This document shows, piece after piece, positions 1 to 9,109 of a stretch of DNA of 64,000 nucleotides (its first letter is position 1; the number at the start of each line of letters is the position of its first letter). Position numbers and translations under genes: made by a program. Source of the stretch: Nisaea denitrificans DSM 18348 (GTDB taxonomy: Bacteria > Pseudomonadota > Alphaproteobacteria > Thalassobaculales > Thalassobaculaceae); NCBI RefSeq assembly GCF_000426505.1, contig NZ_AUFM01000011.1, positions 1,116,001-1,180,000 on the forward strand. Direction: 5' to 3'. The notes under the pieces are model-generated. The model did not search any database, was not told the origin of the DNA, and worked only from the letters and a program-made list of their open reading frames with translations.

Positions 1-618
1 CGACATGGTCAGCGCCTCGCGCTGATCGTGGGTCACATAGACTGTGGTCATGCCAAGCTTCTCGTGCAGATGACGCAATTCGATCTGCATGTGTTCGCGC
101 AAATTCTTGTCGAGCGCGGACAGCGGCTCATCCATCAACAGGATGCGCGGGCTGAACACGATGGCACGGGCAAGCGCGACACGCTGTTTCTGACCGCCGG
201 ATAGCTGGCTGATCCGGCGCTCGCCATAGCCGTCGAGCTGAACGGTTTCAAGCGCCTCCGCCACCAGCTTTTCCGTCTCGGCCTTTGATGTTTTCCGGAG
301 CTTCAGCGGGTAGCCGACATTCGCCGCGACGGTCATGTGCGGGAACAGCGCATAATTCTGAAACACCATGCCCACGCCACGTTTGTGCGGCGGCATGGAG
401 ATGATCTCGTCGTCACCGAACCGGATACTTCCATAATCCGGCCGGGTAAAACCTGCGAGCGCCATCAGCAATGTGGTCTTGCCTGAGCCGGACGGGCCAA
501 GCAGCGTCAGAAATTCGCCGCTCTGAACTTCCAGGGCGACGTCGTTCAGGGCGAAGATATCGCCATATACCTTGGTCAGACCGGAAATAGAGATCGGAAG
601 CGCTTGCTGCTTCGACAT
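1..618 (-). CDS. ABC transporter ATP-binding protein, PotA-like (partial, runs off left edge)
   Basis: Energises an importer of the spermidine/putrescine (PotA) type at the inner membrane. About 206 N-terminal codons are in the window, starting at the ATG read leftwards from 618. A Walker A motif (GPSGSGKTT), a Q-loop (FQNYALFPH), the signature LSGGQKQR and a Walker B ending LLMDEPL are all readable. The C-terminal TOBE region lies outside the window. It is the fourth gene of a leftward operon after the enolase-type enzyme, the FAD oxidase and a PotD-like binding protein; permeases presumably follow beyond base 1. The family is clear, but the substrate is inferred only from the binding protein and the amine oxidase. 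Confidence 0.9.
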   Translation of the reverse strand, partial: MSKQQALPISISGLTKVYGDIFALNDVALEVQSGEFLTLLGPSGSGKTTLLMALAGFTRPDYGSIRFGDDEIISMPPHKRGVGMVFQNYALFPHMTVAANVGYPLKLRKTSKAETEKLVAEALETVQLDGYGERRISQLSGGQKQRVALARAIVFSPRILLMDEPLSALDKNLREHMQIELRHLHEKLGMTTVYVTHDQREALTMS

Positions 619-674
619 GCCAAATTCACCGATTATCACTGGATTGAGAACATAGCCGGATTAGGCCGGCGACG

Positions 675-696
675 GGACGGCGGAGAACCGCCGTCC
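675..696 (-). terminator. GC-rich stem-loop between binding-protein and ATPase genes
   Basis: Perfect inverted repeat with arms GGACGGCGG and CCGCCGTCC around an AGAA loop, directly behind the stop of the binding-protein gene at 720. No T-run follows on the minus strand. A partial terminator or 3'-end stabiliser of the binding-protein message is therefore more likely than a full stop. Confidence 0.5.
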
Positions 697-719
697 ACGT
701 CCCTTCGAAAGCGCTAACG

Positions 720-1790
720 CTATTCGGTCAGCATATCCTGATACATGGCAGCGGCCTTCTGCTCCCACTTGGCATACCAAGCGAGGCTGACAGGAAGCTG
801 AACAGCGGCATTGTCCGGGTGAGACGGCATCATGCGCGCTGTCTTGTCGTCGATCATGCCGATTTCGTAGGCCTTCTTGTTGGTCGGCCCATAGGTGATG
901 TGTTTCGGCAGGTTGGCCTGGATCTCCGGCTTGCTCACCTCCGCCAGGAACTTCATGGCGAGATCCTTGTTCGGCGCCCCTTTCGGGATCGCGAAGCAAT
1001 CATAGTCGAGCAGGCCCTGGTTGAAGGTGTAGGCGACTTTCGCGCCGTCTTTCTTGGCCACGTCGAAACGTCCGTTCCAGCCCGTCGTCATGTCGACTTC
1101 GCCGTCTTTCATAAGCTGGGCATGCTGGGCACCGGACTTCCACCAGACAGCAATTTCCGGCTTCAGCTCGCGGATCTTGTCGAGAGCGCGCTTGATGCCT
1201 TCCTCGGAATCCAGAACCTTGTAGACATCTGCCGGCGCGACACCGTCGGCCATCAGTGCCGGCTCAAGCGCACCGGCGACCTTGTTGCGGTAGGCGCGCT
1301 TGCCCGGGAATTTCTTCACATCCCAAAAATCGGCCCAGCTCTTCGGTCCGCTATCGCCATAGGTGGCCGTGTTGAATGCCATCACGGTCGAGAACACATC
1401 GCTGCCAACGCAGTAGTCCGTCTTCAGCGTCGGATAGAAGGTCGAGACGTCGATAACGCTGTAGTCCAGCTTCTCCAGCAGGCCTTCAGCGGCAGCGCGT
1501 GCGGCGCTCCCCGATCCGCTGGAAACGATGTCCCACGCAACAGCGCCGGCCTTCACTTTCAGGCGTACGTCGGACATGCCGCCGTAGGTCTCTTCCTTCA
1601 CCGTGATCCCCATGGCTTTCGACGCCGGCTGGAACAGGGCGAGGCTTTGCGCGTTCTGGTAGGAGCCGCCCCAGGAGGCAACAGTCACCGAGCCGTCCGC
1701 CTGGGCGGGCATTGCGGTCATGGACATCGCCATCGCACCGGCGGCAACCGCCAGCAAGCCACGACGCGAGAATTCTGTCTTCTTCGTCAT
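720..1790 (-). CDS. extracellular solute-binding protein, PotD/PotF-like
   Basis: Periplasmic binding protein of a polyamine-type ABC importer, 356 residues. The N-terminus carries a twin-arginine signal (SRRGLLA, about residues 8-14) followed by a hydrophobic stretch ending in AQA, so Tat export is likely. The mature part begins with the TVASWGGSY pattern typical of the PotD/spermidine-putrescine family. It lies between the FAD oxidase gene (190 bases upstream) and the ATPase gene, with a stem-loop after its stop. The companion amine oxidase suggests an amino-group-bearing ligand, but the exact ligand cannot be read from the sequence. Confidence 0.88.
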   Translation of the reverse strand: MTKKTEFSRRGLLAVAAGAMAMSMTAMPAQADGSVTVASWGGSYQNAQSLALFQPASKAMGITVKEETYGGMSDVRLKVKAGAVAWDIVSSGSGSAARAAAEGLLEKLDYSVIDVSTFYPTLKTDYCVGSDVFSTVMAFNTATYGDSGPKSWADFWDVKKFPGKRAYRNKVAGALEPALMADGVAPADVYKVLDSEEGIKRALDKIRELKPEIAVWWKSGAQHAQLMKDGEVDMTTGWNGRFDVAKKDGAKVAYTFNQGLLDYDCFAIPKGAPNKDLAMKFLAEVSKPEIQANLPKHITYGPTNKKAYEIGMIDDKTARMMPSHPDNAAVQLPVSLAWYAKWEQKAAAMYQDMLTE

Positions 1791-1980
1791 AAGAACGTTC
1801 TCCGCTGTTCGATTTCTGGGTCTTATTCAAAGCCTGGCATCCGCGCCCGGCTCCCGGATTGGTTTCAATCCTGCCCACTACCGGAAATTGAAGGACTCGA
1901 TTGGACTTCAGAACAGGTCCATTCTCGATAAAAGATCAGACCAATTTTATCCAAAATTCTTGCCCGGAATGGCTTTTCGG

Positions 1981-3279
1981 CTACCTGTTGAGGCCATCGC
2001 GCCACCTGTAGAAAGCCACGGATGCCGAGAGAAACCAGGGCTTCCCGGTGTAGAGCGGGCGCGACGGAAAACTGATCCCATCGAACCCGGTCCGGCCTTC
2101 TTTAAGGCCCAGCATCTGCTGCGCAACCCGCATCCCCAAATATCCCGACATGGAAACGCCCGATCCGCAGTATCCCATCGCATAGTGGATGTTTTCGTGA
2201 CAGCCGACATGGGCGAGCGTGTCGAAGGTGTAGGCGACAAACCCCATCCAGGAATGGCTGACCCGGACACCGGACAATTCGGGGAAGAGACGGGCCAGTT
2301 CCTGGCGCAGCAATGGCGCGCTTTTGATCGGATCTGTTTCGCTGCTGGACACACGTCCGCCAAAAAGGATGCGGCAGCGATCGGGAGATGGGCGGTAGTA
2401 GTAGACCACCTTCCGGCTGTCACCGAGCATCCGGTCTGTCGGCATGATCCGGTCCATCAGGTCCTTCGGAAGCGCCTCGGTCGCGATGATATAGCTGCCG
2501 ATAGGAATGACCCTCCGGCTCTGCCAGCCAGATTCCGAACCTGTATAGCCGTTTGTCGCGACAAGCACGTTACGGGCCTTAACCGTGCCGCCGGGTACCT
2601 TCACCCGGAAGCCCGGGGCCGACTCTTCAATTCCCGTGACAGGGCAATGCGTCACGATCGTCACACCGGCTTCACGGACCCGCTCCAGCATTCCCTCATG
2701 AAACATTGCCGGATCGAGCGACGCCGTGCTGGTGTTCACGATACCGCCGTAATAAGCGTCGGTCCCAAGCTCGCGCTTTTGCTCCGCCCGCGTAATTACC
2801 TCAAGCGGCTCCTCCAGGCCCTCGGGCTGGTTCGCAGCAGCCCGGGCCATGGCTTCGAACTGGGCCTGATTGTGGGCACCGGTGAATTTCCCAGGTACCG
2901 CAAAGTCACACTGGATTTTCTCCGAGGCGACAAAACCTTCCACCCAATCCAAGGCCCGCGAGCCTTCGCGGATGATCTCAAAAGCCGTGTTTGCGCCGTA
3001 ACGCCGGGTAAGTTGCTCATATCCCGGTTTGATTGACCGGCTGATCTGCCCGCCATTGCGTGTACTACAGCCCCATCCCGCGTCCCCGGCATCGAAAACC
3101 AGAACGGAGCGACCGGCCCGGGCCAGCACCAGCGCCGCAGAGAGGCCGGTGTAGCCGGCCCCGACGATAACGACATCCGATTTCTCCGGTAATGACGTAG
3201 CGCCAATATTGGGCCGCGGGGTCTTTTCCCACCAAAAGGGCTCAGTCTTGAAATCCTCGGTAAAGATGTCGGTCTGCAT
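1981..3279 (-). CDS. FAD-dependent amine oxidoreductase, PuuB/DadA-type
   Basis: Predicted cytoplasmic flavoprotein of the DAO family (432 residues) that oxidises a C-N bond, as in gamma-glutamylputrescine oxidase or secondary-amine oxidases. The Rossmann dinucleotide motif VVIVGAGYTGLSAA lies near residue 36. It is preceded by the N-terminal segment containing FWWE that is typical of PuuB-like proteins. The RNGGQ motif near residue 75 and the C-terminal GYCGSGVSMSGYLG flavin-contact motif are present. It is 17 bases downstream of the enolase-type gene and precedes a PotD-like binding protein, so it probably acts on the imported compound. The substrate is not identifiable from sequence alone. 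Confidence 0.85.
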   Translation of the reverse strand: MQTDIFTEDFKTEPFWWEKTPRPNIGATSLPEKSDVVIVGAGYTGLSAALVLARAGRSVLVFDAGDAGWGCSTRNGGQISRSIKPGYEQLTRRYGANTAFEIIREGSRALDWVEGFVASEKIQCDFAVPGKFTGAHNQAQFEAMARAAANQPEGLEEPLEVITRAEQKRELGTDAYYGGIVNTSTASLDPAMFHEGMLERVREAGVTIVTHCPVTGIEESAPGFRVKVPGGTVKARNVLVATNGYTGSESGWQSRRVIPIGSYIIATEALPKDLMDRIMPTDRMLGDSRKVVYYYRPSPDRCRILFGGRVSSSETDPIKSAPLLRQELARLFPELSGVRVSHSWMGFVAYTFDTLAHVGCHENIHYAMGYCGSGVSMSGYLGMRVAQQMLGLKEGRTGFDGISFPSRPLYTGKPWFLSASVAFYRWRDGLNR

Positions 3280-3296
3280 GGTTCCGTGTCCGCGTT

Positions 3297-4400
3297 TCAG
3301 CTATCGAGCTCGCTGCATTGATAGTGCGCACGTTCCAGCCAATCGCGCCTGATCTGAATGCCCCAGCCCGGCTCGGAGGGTATTTGAACCTTGCCGTCCC
3401 TGGCTATCGGGAACGGGTCATAAAGGTCTTTCTGCCACGGATAGTAATCGAGCCCTTCAATGGCGAATTCGACGTATGGTCCAGCCGCCTCGATGGCCGC
3501 CATCAGATGCAGCGTGAAGACGGTGACAAGCGAGAGATTCGCCGAATGCGGTGTGCAGGCCATCTCGTACCGCTTCGCCAGCTCCGCGACCCGCATGGTC
3601 CGGGTGATGCCGCCGAGGTAGCAGATGTCCGGCTGCAGCACGTCGACCGCGCCCATCGATGCCATACGGCGCCAGGTCGCCAGATCGCAATCCTGCTCCC
3701 CGCCGGTCACATCAATGTCGAGGGCATCCGCAACTTCTTTCGTCCAGTCGAGTTCCCAATAGGGACAGGGCTCTTCGAAATGGGAGAAGCCGTTATCCTC
3801 AAGCATCCGGCCAACCTCAATCGCGCGCTTTGGCGTGAAGCAGCTGTTGGCATCGGCCAGCAGGGTTGCCTTGCCGCCGAAAGCCGCACTCATGGCAGTG
3901 ATAATTTCTTCGGTCCGGCCGGGCCATTCATCGACATCATGCCCGTATTCGCTGCCGACCCTGATCTTGAAAGCGTCGTATCCGCATTCGTCCTGGAGCT
4001 TCTTCAGCCGCTCCACTTCGTCTTCCGGAGAAATATCGCGCCGCATGCTGGAGGCATACACACGAAGCGGCCGAGGTCTACCGCCGAGTAACTCGCAAAC
4101 GGTCTTGCCCTCGCGCTTGCCATAGAGATCCCAGAGCGCCGTATCGACGCCGCCAATCGCCCGTCGGAGATAGGCGCCGGGAAACTTGTGCTCCTTCTCC
4201 GGAATGATATCGACCAGCCCGTTCAGATCGAACGCATTCCACCCAAGCGCATAAGGCGCCACCTGCCGATGCAGCACGAGGGAGGAGATATCGGAATTAT
4301 AGGTCGAGACCTGCCCCCAGCCTTCGCTGCCGTCTTCGGTGGTCACCTTTACGAAACCAACGAACTCCGTGCTGAAGGTCTCGATCTTCGTGATTTTCAT
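3297..4400 (-). CDS. mandelate racemase/muconate lactonizing enzyme family protein
   Basis: Enolase-superfamily enzyme that abstracts the alpha-proton of a carboxylate to give racemisation, epimerisation or dehydration. Metal ligands are visible as DANS, FEEP and GGEQD in order. The acid/base residues of the mandelate racemase subgroup are visible as [15 protein letters not shown] (Asp) and PHSAN (His). I chose the ATG at 4400 (367 residues), preceded by GGGAAA; a TTG at 4427 would add nine residues. It is first in the operon with an amine oxidase and a polyamine-type importer, and it is divergent from a MocR regulator. An epimerase or dehydratase for an amino-acid derivative would fit, but I do not recognise the exact family. 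Confidence 0.87.
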   Translation of the reverse strand: MKITKIETFSTEFVGFVKVTTEDGSEGWGQVSTYNSDISSLVLHRQVAPYALGWNAFDLNGLVDIIPEKEHKFPGAYLRRAIGGVDTALWDLYGKREGKTVCELLGGRPRPLRVYASSMRRDISPEDEVERLKKLQDECGYDAFKIRVGSEYGHDVDEWPGRTEEIITAMSAAFGGKATLLADANSCFTPKRAIEVGRMLEDNGFSHFEEPCPYWELDWTKEVADALDIDVTGGEQDCDLATWRRMASMGAVDVLQPDICYLGGITRTMRVAELAKRYEMACTPHSANLSLVTVFTLHLMAAIEAAGPYVEFAIEGLDYYPWQKDLYDPFPIARDGKVQIPSEPGWGIQIRRDWLERAHYQCSELDS

Positions 4401-4576
4401 CCGTGGTTTCCCGTGCGTTTGGATCAAAAAGCGGAAATTAGCAGCTCAGCAAAGACTGAATGATGACTCATCTTGACGAGTAATTTGGATGGAAATTAAG
4501 GTCCATTATCGACATTTCGCCAAACCAATTTTGCGCGCGATAAAAAATCTCCGCCATAGCGGTTGAAAGTTCTGTG

Positions 4577-6100
4577 ATGGTGAAACGAGCCGCCGGCGCC
4601 CTGCTCAGCGCAATCCGCATCGATCACGGGTCGTCGCGCCTGCTCGCGACGCAGATCGTCTCCTCTATCCGGGACATCATCCTCACGGGCGGATTGAGGG
4701 CTGGCGACCGACTGCCGGCCACACGCACGCTGGCCAACGATCTCGGCGTTTCACGCACCACCATGGTCGAAGTATTTGATCGGCTGACCGCTGAAGGTTT
4801 GCTGGAAGGACGCACTGGGGCCGGAACATTTGTCAGCCAATCCGTCCGGATAGGCCATCCGGCAGAAGAGACCGCAATCGACATCGCCAATGACGGGCCG
4901 GAGCCGCAGGCAGACAGTGCATTCCCGTCCCCTGCTCCCGTCGGTTCGGCTTTCGTTGAGCGACTCCCACACACCATCCGGGCATTTACGACCGCCCTTC
5001 CCGCCGTGGATATGTTTCCGATCGCGCAATGGACCCGTCAGTCAAACAAGCACTGGCGCGAGCGGCGCGATGTGGTTCTCGGCTACGGCAATGCCTCCGG
5101 CTTTCCGCCGCTTCGGCGCGCCATTGCCGCACACCTGCGGGCAAATCAGGGAATCAACTGCCAGGACTGGCAGATCTTCATCACGAACGGCGCTCAGCAC
5201 GCCTTCCATATCATCGGCTCCATGCTGCTGAACCGGGGGGACAAGGTCTGGTTCGAGAATCCAGGAGCAATCGGTGCCTACAACGCCTTGCTGGCCGCCG
5301 GTGGAGAGATGGTCCCGCTGCCAATCGACGACCAGGGCATGATGGTGTCCGAAGGACTGCGGCGAGAGCCGGACTTCCGGCTCGCCTTCGCGACGCCGCT
5401 GCACCAGCAACCGCTCGGCGTGACCATGAGTCTGGAACGCCGCTTTGCCTTGCTGGAAGCCGCTGGGGCGGCCGATGCCTGGATCATCGAGGACGATTAT
5501 GACGGCGAATTCTATTACGGCGACCATCCGATTCCGACCCTGAAGAGCATCGACCATGCCGACCGCGTGTTCTATGTCGGCACCTTCAGCAAGACGTTGT
5601 TCCCCGCCCTTCGGCTCGGCTACATGCTCGTCCCCCCGGCCTTCGTCGAGCGTCTCGAGCAGATGTTCGCCGCCTATCTGCCAAGTGCCCCCCTGAACCA
5701 GCAGGCCATTGTCGCGGGCTTCATGGATGAAGGTCATTTCGCAACGCACCTCCGGCGGATGCGGCGGGTCTATACGGAGCGCTATCAGGTGCTGAAAGCC
5801 TGCGCTGACCGGGAGCTTAACGGACTGCTGAAACTGAAGCCGACCGATACCGGTCTTCACACAATTGCGCATCTGCCTGACGAGCTTGACGAAAGAGTGG
5901 TCGCCGACGCAGCAGACAAGGCCGGCATTACGGTGACACCATTCAGCCGCTATGCCATAGCCCCCCTCACTCTCAATGGCCTCGTGCTCGGCTTCAGTGG
6001 GGTTCCACCGAGCGATATCGAGGCAGGGTCAAAGGTCCTGGCAAATGTTCTCGACAATGCCTTCCGCGACAGCCGGAAGACGAAGACAATAAGGGTTTGA
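4577..6100 (+). CDS. MocR-type GntR regulator with aminotransferase domain
   Basis: Transcription factor (507 residues from the ATG at 4577; a GTG at 4574 is also possible) of the MocR/PdxR family. The N-terminal winged helix (about residues 10-80) has the TRTLANDLGVSRTTMVEVFDRL recognition region. The remainder is a fold-type I aminotransferase domain with the PLP-binding Lys in GTFSKTLFP and the phosphate-site region around EDDYDGEFYYG. Such proteins sense PLP or amino acids and often control neighbouring amine metabolism. It is divergent from the enolase/amine oxidase/importer operon and only 3 bases before the GMC oxidoreductase gene, so both are candidate targets. A GATGA-C-TCATC palindrome at 4462-4472 in the divergent promoter is a possible site. 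Confidence 0.9.
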   Translation: MVKRAAGALLSAIRIDHGSSRLLATQIVSSIRDIILTGGLRAGDRLPATRTLANDLGVSRTTMVEVFDRLTAEGLLEGRTGAGTFVSQSVRIGHPAEETAIDIANDGPEPQADSAFPSPAPVGSAFVERLPHTIRAFTTALPAVDMFPIAQWTRQSNKHWRERRDVVLGYGNASGFPPLRRAIAAHLRANQGINCQDWQIFITNGAQHAFHIIGSMLLNRGDKVWFENPGAIGAYNALLAAGGEMVPLPIDDQGMMVSEGLRREPDFRLAFATPLHQQPLGVTMSLERRFALLEAAGAADAWIIEDDYDGEFYYGDHPIPTLKSIDHADRVFYVGTFSKTLFPALRLGYMLVPPAFVERLEQMFAAYLPSAPLNQQAIVAGFMDEGHFATHLRRMRRVYTERYQVLKACADRELNGLLKLKPTDTGLHTIAHLPDELDERVVADAADKAGITVTPFSRYAIAPLTLNGLVLGFSGVPPSDIEAGSKVLANVLDNAFRDSRKTKTIRV

Positions 6101-6103
6101 GAG

Positions 6104-7729
6104 TTGGAAGATCAGTTTGACTTCATCATCGTCGGCGCTGGGTCGGCAGGATGTGCGCTTGCCGGGCGCCTCAGCGAGAATGGACGGCACCGGGTGCTCC
6201 TGCTGGAAGCGGGTGGCGACGACCGGCGATTCTGGATCCAGGTGCCCATCGGCTATGGCAAGTCCTTCTACGACCCTTCAGTGAACTGGATGTACATGAC
6301 CGAGCCGGTGCCAACGGCAGGCAACCGCCCGAGCTATTGGCCGCGCGGCAAGGTGCTCGGCGGCTCAAGCTCGATCAACGCGATGGTTTATGTCCGCGGA
6401 CAGGCCGGGGATTTTGACGATTGGCGCGATGCAGGCAATCCCGGCTGGGGCTGGGATGACATCCTGCCAGTCTACAAAAAGATGGAGTCCCACGAATGGG
6501 GCGAGAGCGCTTGGCACGGCGGCTCCGGCCCGCTCCATGTCAGCGCCCCGAAGGACGACCTTCACCCGCTCTGTGAGGCCTATATCAAGGCCGGCGAAGA
6601 AGCCGGTCTGCCACGCAACGACGATTTCAACGGCGCCAGCCAGGAAGGCGTCGGCACCTATCACGTCACGACCCGGGACGGCGTTCGCATGTCCACCTCC
6701 CGCGCCTATCTCCGGCCTGCCCGGCGACGGTCAAACCTGCGGGTCGAAAAACACGCGATGGCCGAGCGCCTGCTGTTTGACGGAACCCGCGCGACCGGGG
6801 TCGAGTACCGATGCCGTGGAGAGCTGAAACGCGCACATGCAAAAGCCGAGGTAATCGTCTCCGCAGGCGCGGTCGGCAGCCCTCTGCTGCTGATGCGCTC
6901 CGGTATCGGCCCGGCGGAGGATTTGAAGACAGCCGGGATCGACGTACTGGTTGATCGCCCCGGCGTTGGTCGGAACATGCAGGATCACTACATCGTCGAT
7001 CAGACACTGAAATCCAGACTACCGACACTCAACAACACGCTGACGCCATGGTGGGGAAAGCTCTGGGCCGGGTTGCAATACGTGACCGCGCGCCGCGGTC
7101 CGATGTCTCTCAGTCTGAATCAGGGCGGCGGTTTCTTCAAAACCCGTCCGGATCTCGACCGGCCCAACATGCAGCTCTATTTCTCGCCGTTGAGCTATCT
7201 GAAAGGCCCGCCGGGAAAACGCGCCCTGATGCACCCGGACCCCTTCGCCGGCTTCATCCTCAGTATTTCACCCTGCCGTCCGACCAGCCGGGGTTACCTC
7301 CGCCTGCGTTCCGCCGATCCCGCGGCCGCGCCGGAGATTCACCCCAACTACCTGGCGACCGAGCATGACCTGCAGGACAATCTGGAGGGGCTGAAATTCC
7401 TGCGTCAGCTCACCAGCACGCCGACAATGAAAGACATCGTGCTGGAGGAAATCTTTCCCGGCCCCGGTGTCGACAGCGACGAGGCCATGCTGGACTATAT
7501 CCGGACCAAGGGCGGCAGCGTCTTTCATCCGAGCAGCACTTGCATGATGGGCCCCGACGCACAGACCTGTGTCGTCGATCCAAGCCTGAAAGTGTATGGC
7601 GTTGAGAATCTACGTGTCGCCGATGCCTCGATCTTCCCGACAGTGACGTCCGGGAACATCAACGCGCCCTCGATCATGGTTGGCGAGAAGGCAAGCGACA
7701 TCATTCTGGAGGCTGCGAAAAGCCCCTGA
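6104..7729 (+). CDS. GMC-family oxidoreductase, choline dehydrogenase-like
   Basis: FAD-dependent alcohol dehydrogenase of the glucose-methanol-choline family (541 residues). The N-terminal FAD motif FIIVGAGSAGCALAGRL, the GMC signature region around WPRGKVLGGSSSINAM, and the C-terminal catalytic region with HPSSTCMMG and SGNINAPSIM are all present. The start is a TTG three bases after the MocR stop, with AAGGG eight bases upstream; no closer ATG exists. It is cotranscribed with the MocR gene. It resembles BetA-type choline dehydrogenases, but the family is broad and the substrate is open. Confidence 0.88.
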   Translation: MEDQFDFIIVGAGSAGCALAGRLSENGRHRVLLLEAGGDDRRFWIQVPIGYGKSFYDPSVNWMYMTEPVPTAGNRPSYWPRGKVLGGSSSINAMVYVRGQAGDFDDWRDAGNPGWGWDDILPVYKKMESHEWGESAWHGGSGPLHVSAPKDDLHPLCEAYIKAGEEAGLPRNDDFNGASQEGVGTYHVTTRDGVRMSTSRAYLRPARRRSNLRVEKHAMAERLLFDGTRATGVEYRCRGELKRAHAKAEVIVSAGAVGSPLLLMRSGIGPAEDLKTAGIDVLVDRPGVGRNMQDHYIVDQTLKSRLPTLNNTLTPWWGKLWAGLQYVTARRGPMSLSLNQGGGFFKTRPDLDRPNMQLYFSPLSYLKGPPGKRALMHPDPFAGFILSISPCRPTSRGYLRLRSADPAAAPEIHPNYLATEHDLQDNLEGLKFLRQLTSTPTMKDIVLEEIFPGPGVDSDEAMLDYIRTKGGSVFHPSSTCMMGPDAQTCVVDPSLKVYGVENLRVADASIFPTVTSGNINAPSIMVGEKASDIILEAAKSP

Positions 7730-7742
7730 AACCAAGATCTTC

Positions 7743-7780
7743 TTTCGGAGCAGGTCTTCGCCAATGTGCCTGCTCCGAAA
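7743..7780 (+). other. stem-loop downstream of GMC oxidoreductase
   Basis: Inverted repeat with 12-base arms (TTTCGGAGCAGG and CCTGCTCCGAAA) and a 14-base loop, 13 bases after the GMC stop. It is followed by A residues rather than T, so it does not meet the standard terminator pattern on the plus strand. It probably protects the 3' end of the message. Confidence 0.4.
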
Positions 7781-7884
7781 AAAAACATCTCCGAAGAATG
7801 CATTCATTGACAGTGGGCAGGCCGCCGCATAGAAGGGGCGCTGCATACGTCGTGCGGTGGGTTTACCCGCTGTGTCGCTCCGGC

Positions 7885-7976
7885 GGAGGGGTGGCCGAGT
7901 GGCTGAAGGCGGCGGTTTGCTAAACCGTTATACTGGGAAACCGGTATCGAGAGTTCGAATCTCTTCCCCTCCGCCA
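7885..7976 (+). tRNA. tRNA-Ser(GCU)
   Basis: Class II tRNA of 92 bases including an encoded CCA. The acceptor arm pairs GGAGGGG (7885-7891) with CCCCTCC (7966-7972), with discriminator G. The anticodon loop TTGCTAA places GCT at 7919-7921, which reads AGC/AGU serine codons. The long variable arm (TACTGGGAAACCGGTA region) and the TTCGAAT T-loop are typical of tRNA-Ser. Confidence 0.97.
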
Positions 7977-8053
7977 GTTCTTCTTTCTATTCACTCCTTG
8001 AAATAGCCGGATGGCAACCGCTTCAGCGGATTGCCCAGGTCGTACCAGTCATC

Positions 8054-8905
8054 TCAGTCGCCGATGCCTAGCTTCGTCCACTTTGGCGGCAACTCATCAG
8101 CCTTAACGCCCTCGGAAAGCCAGGCAATCCAAGCCGCATCGATTCTGGCATAGGTGCCATTGTTCCGAATTTTTTCGAGCCCTGTATCCAGAGCGCGGGC
8201 CAGTTTGACTGACAAGTGCTCGGCGATCCTGGAGAAGGAAACGAAAAGATCGTACTCCACCAACTTGTGGACCGGTACCGGTGATGGCTTGATTCGCTCC
8301 CGGTTCCAGCCGATCTGAAACTGTGCCACTTTCTCATAGACCACGGCGAAATCGGCTCGGCGGCGGGCCACCATTGCCAAAGTCTGCATATCGGACTCAA
8401 GCGCAATTTTCCGGATTGAAGAACTTCGATCAAACGCATCCGTGTAGGTATAGCCGCGCACGACGGAAAAGCTGCGTGTCTCATACGCGTCCTCGGTGAA
8501 GGGCCCTACCCAGTCAGGATGAGCGTAGACCAGAATCCTGCCTCGGAACAGCGGCTGGGAATGGAAGATGAACTTGTCCTGGTTGTCCGCCGAATTCGTT
8601 GTGTTGAAACACCCGATCTGACGTCCAGCCTGTACCTCGCGTACGCACCGCGCATAAGGCATTGCTACGAAACTGACACGACAACCAACCGCACTGAACG
8701 CCGCGGAGACAATATCGAGTGAAAACCCTCTCAACTTGCCTTCGAACATTCCTGTGTATGGGAAGAAACCATCCTCGGCAGCGAGCGTAAATGCGGGAAT
8801 GTCATCGCATAACTGATCTTCGCCCGATTGCGCCACTGCGCTGGAGTGAAATGCGGCAAAAAAAAGAGAAACCGCCGTTGCCGCAATCGTCAACGGGTAC
8901 CGCAT
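8054..8905 (-). CDS. periplasmic solute-binding protein, SBP_bac_3 family (orphan)
   Basis: Secreted protein with a family 3 amino-acid-binding fold, about 283 residues from the ATG at 8905 (an ATG at 8944 would add 13). The N-terminal hydrophobic segment ends in AVAQS, a signal-peptide cleavage pattern. The mature part opens with PAFTLAAEDGFFPYTG and contains GFSLDIVSAAF, the usual first-lobe motifs. No permease or ATPase gene lies next to it. It is divergent from a histidine kinase gene, so a sensory rather than a transport role is possible. It is rather divergent in sequence and I cannot name a ligand. Confidence 0.75.
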   Translation of the reverse strand: MRYPLTIAATAVSLFFAAFHSSAVAQSGEDQLCDDIPAFTLAAEDGFFPYTGMFEGKLRGFSLDIVSAAFSAVGCRVSFVAMPYARCVREVQAGRQIGCFNTTNSADNQDKFIFHSQPLFRGRILVYAHPDWVGPFTEDAYETRSFSVVRGYTYTDAFDRSSSIRKIALESDMQTLAMVARRRADFAVVYEKVAQFQIGWNRERIKPSPVPVHKLVEYDLFVSFSRIAEHLSVKLARALDTGLEKIRNNGTYARIDAAWIAWLSEGVKADELPPKWTKLGIGD

Positions 8906-9109
8906 CACACTCAGTCCGCGTTGGGCACACAACATCGCCACCAACCAATCCGGAACTCATCACTCGGCCCAGTCAGTATAGCCCGAAGTTTCAAACCAGC
9001 CCCGCAATTCTGCCATAAAACCATAAATATATTAAGTTCCCCAGAAGCCTAGCCCTGATTGATCCGGTCTTATACCGTAGCCGTCATTGTTGTGTTCAAG
9101 AGAGTCTCA

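Noticed and set aside
1720-3036. 438-codon plus-strand frame opposite the FAD oxidase
   Set aside because: Opposite a clear DAO-family gene; lacks recognisable motifs.
7743-7780. Terminator for the GMC oxidoreductase
   Set aside because: The stem is good, but A residues follow on the plus strand and the T-run precedes it on the minus strand, so it is kept only as a stem-loop.
7885-7976. Integration site or genomic island beginning at the tRNA-Ser
   Set aside because: No integrase, no direct repeat of the tRNA 3' end and no change in gene character on either side.
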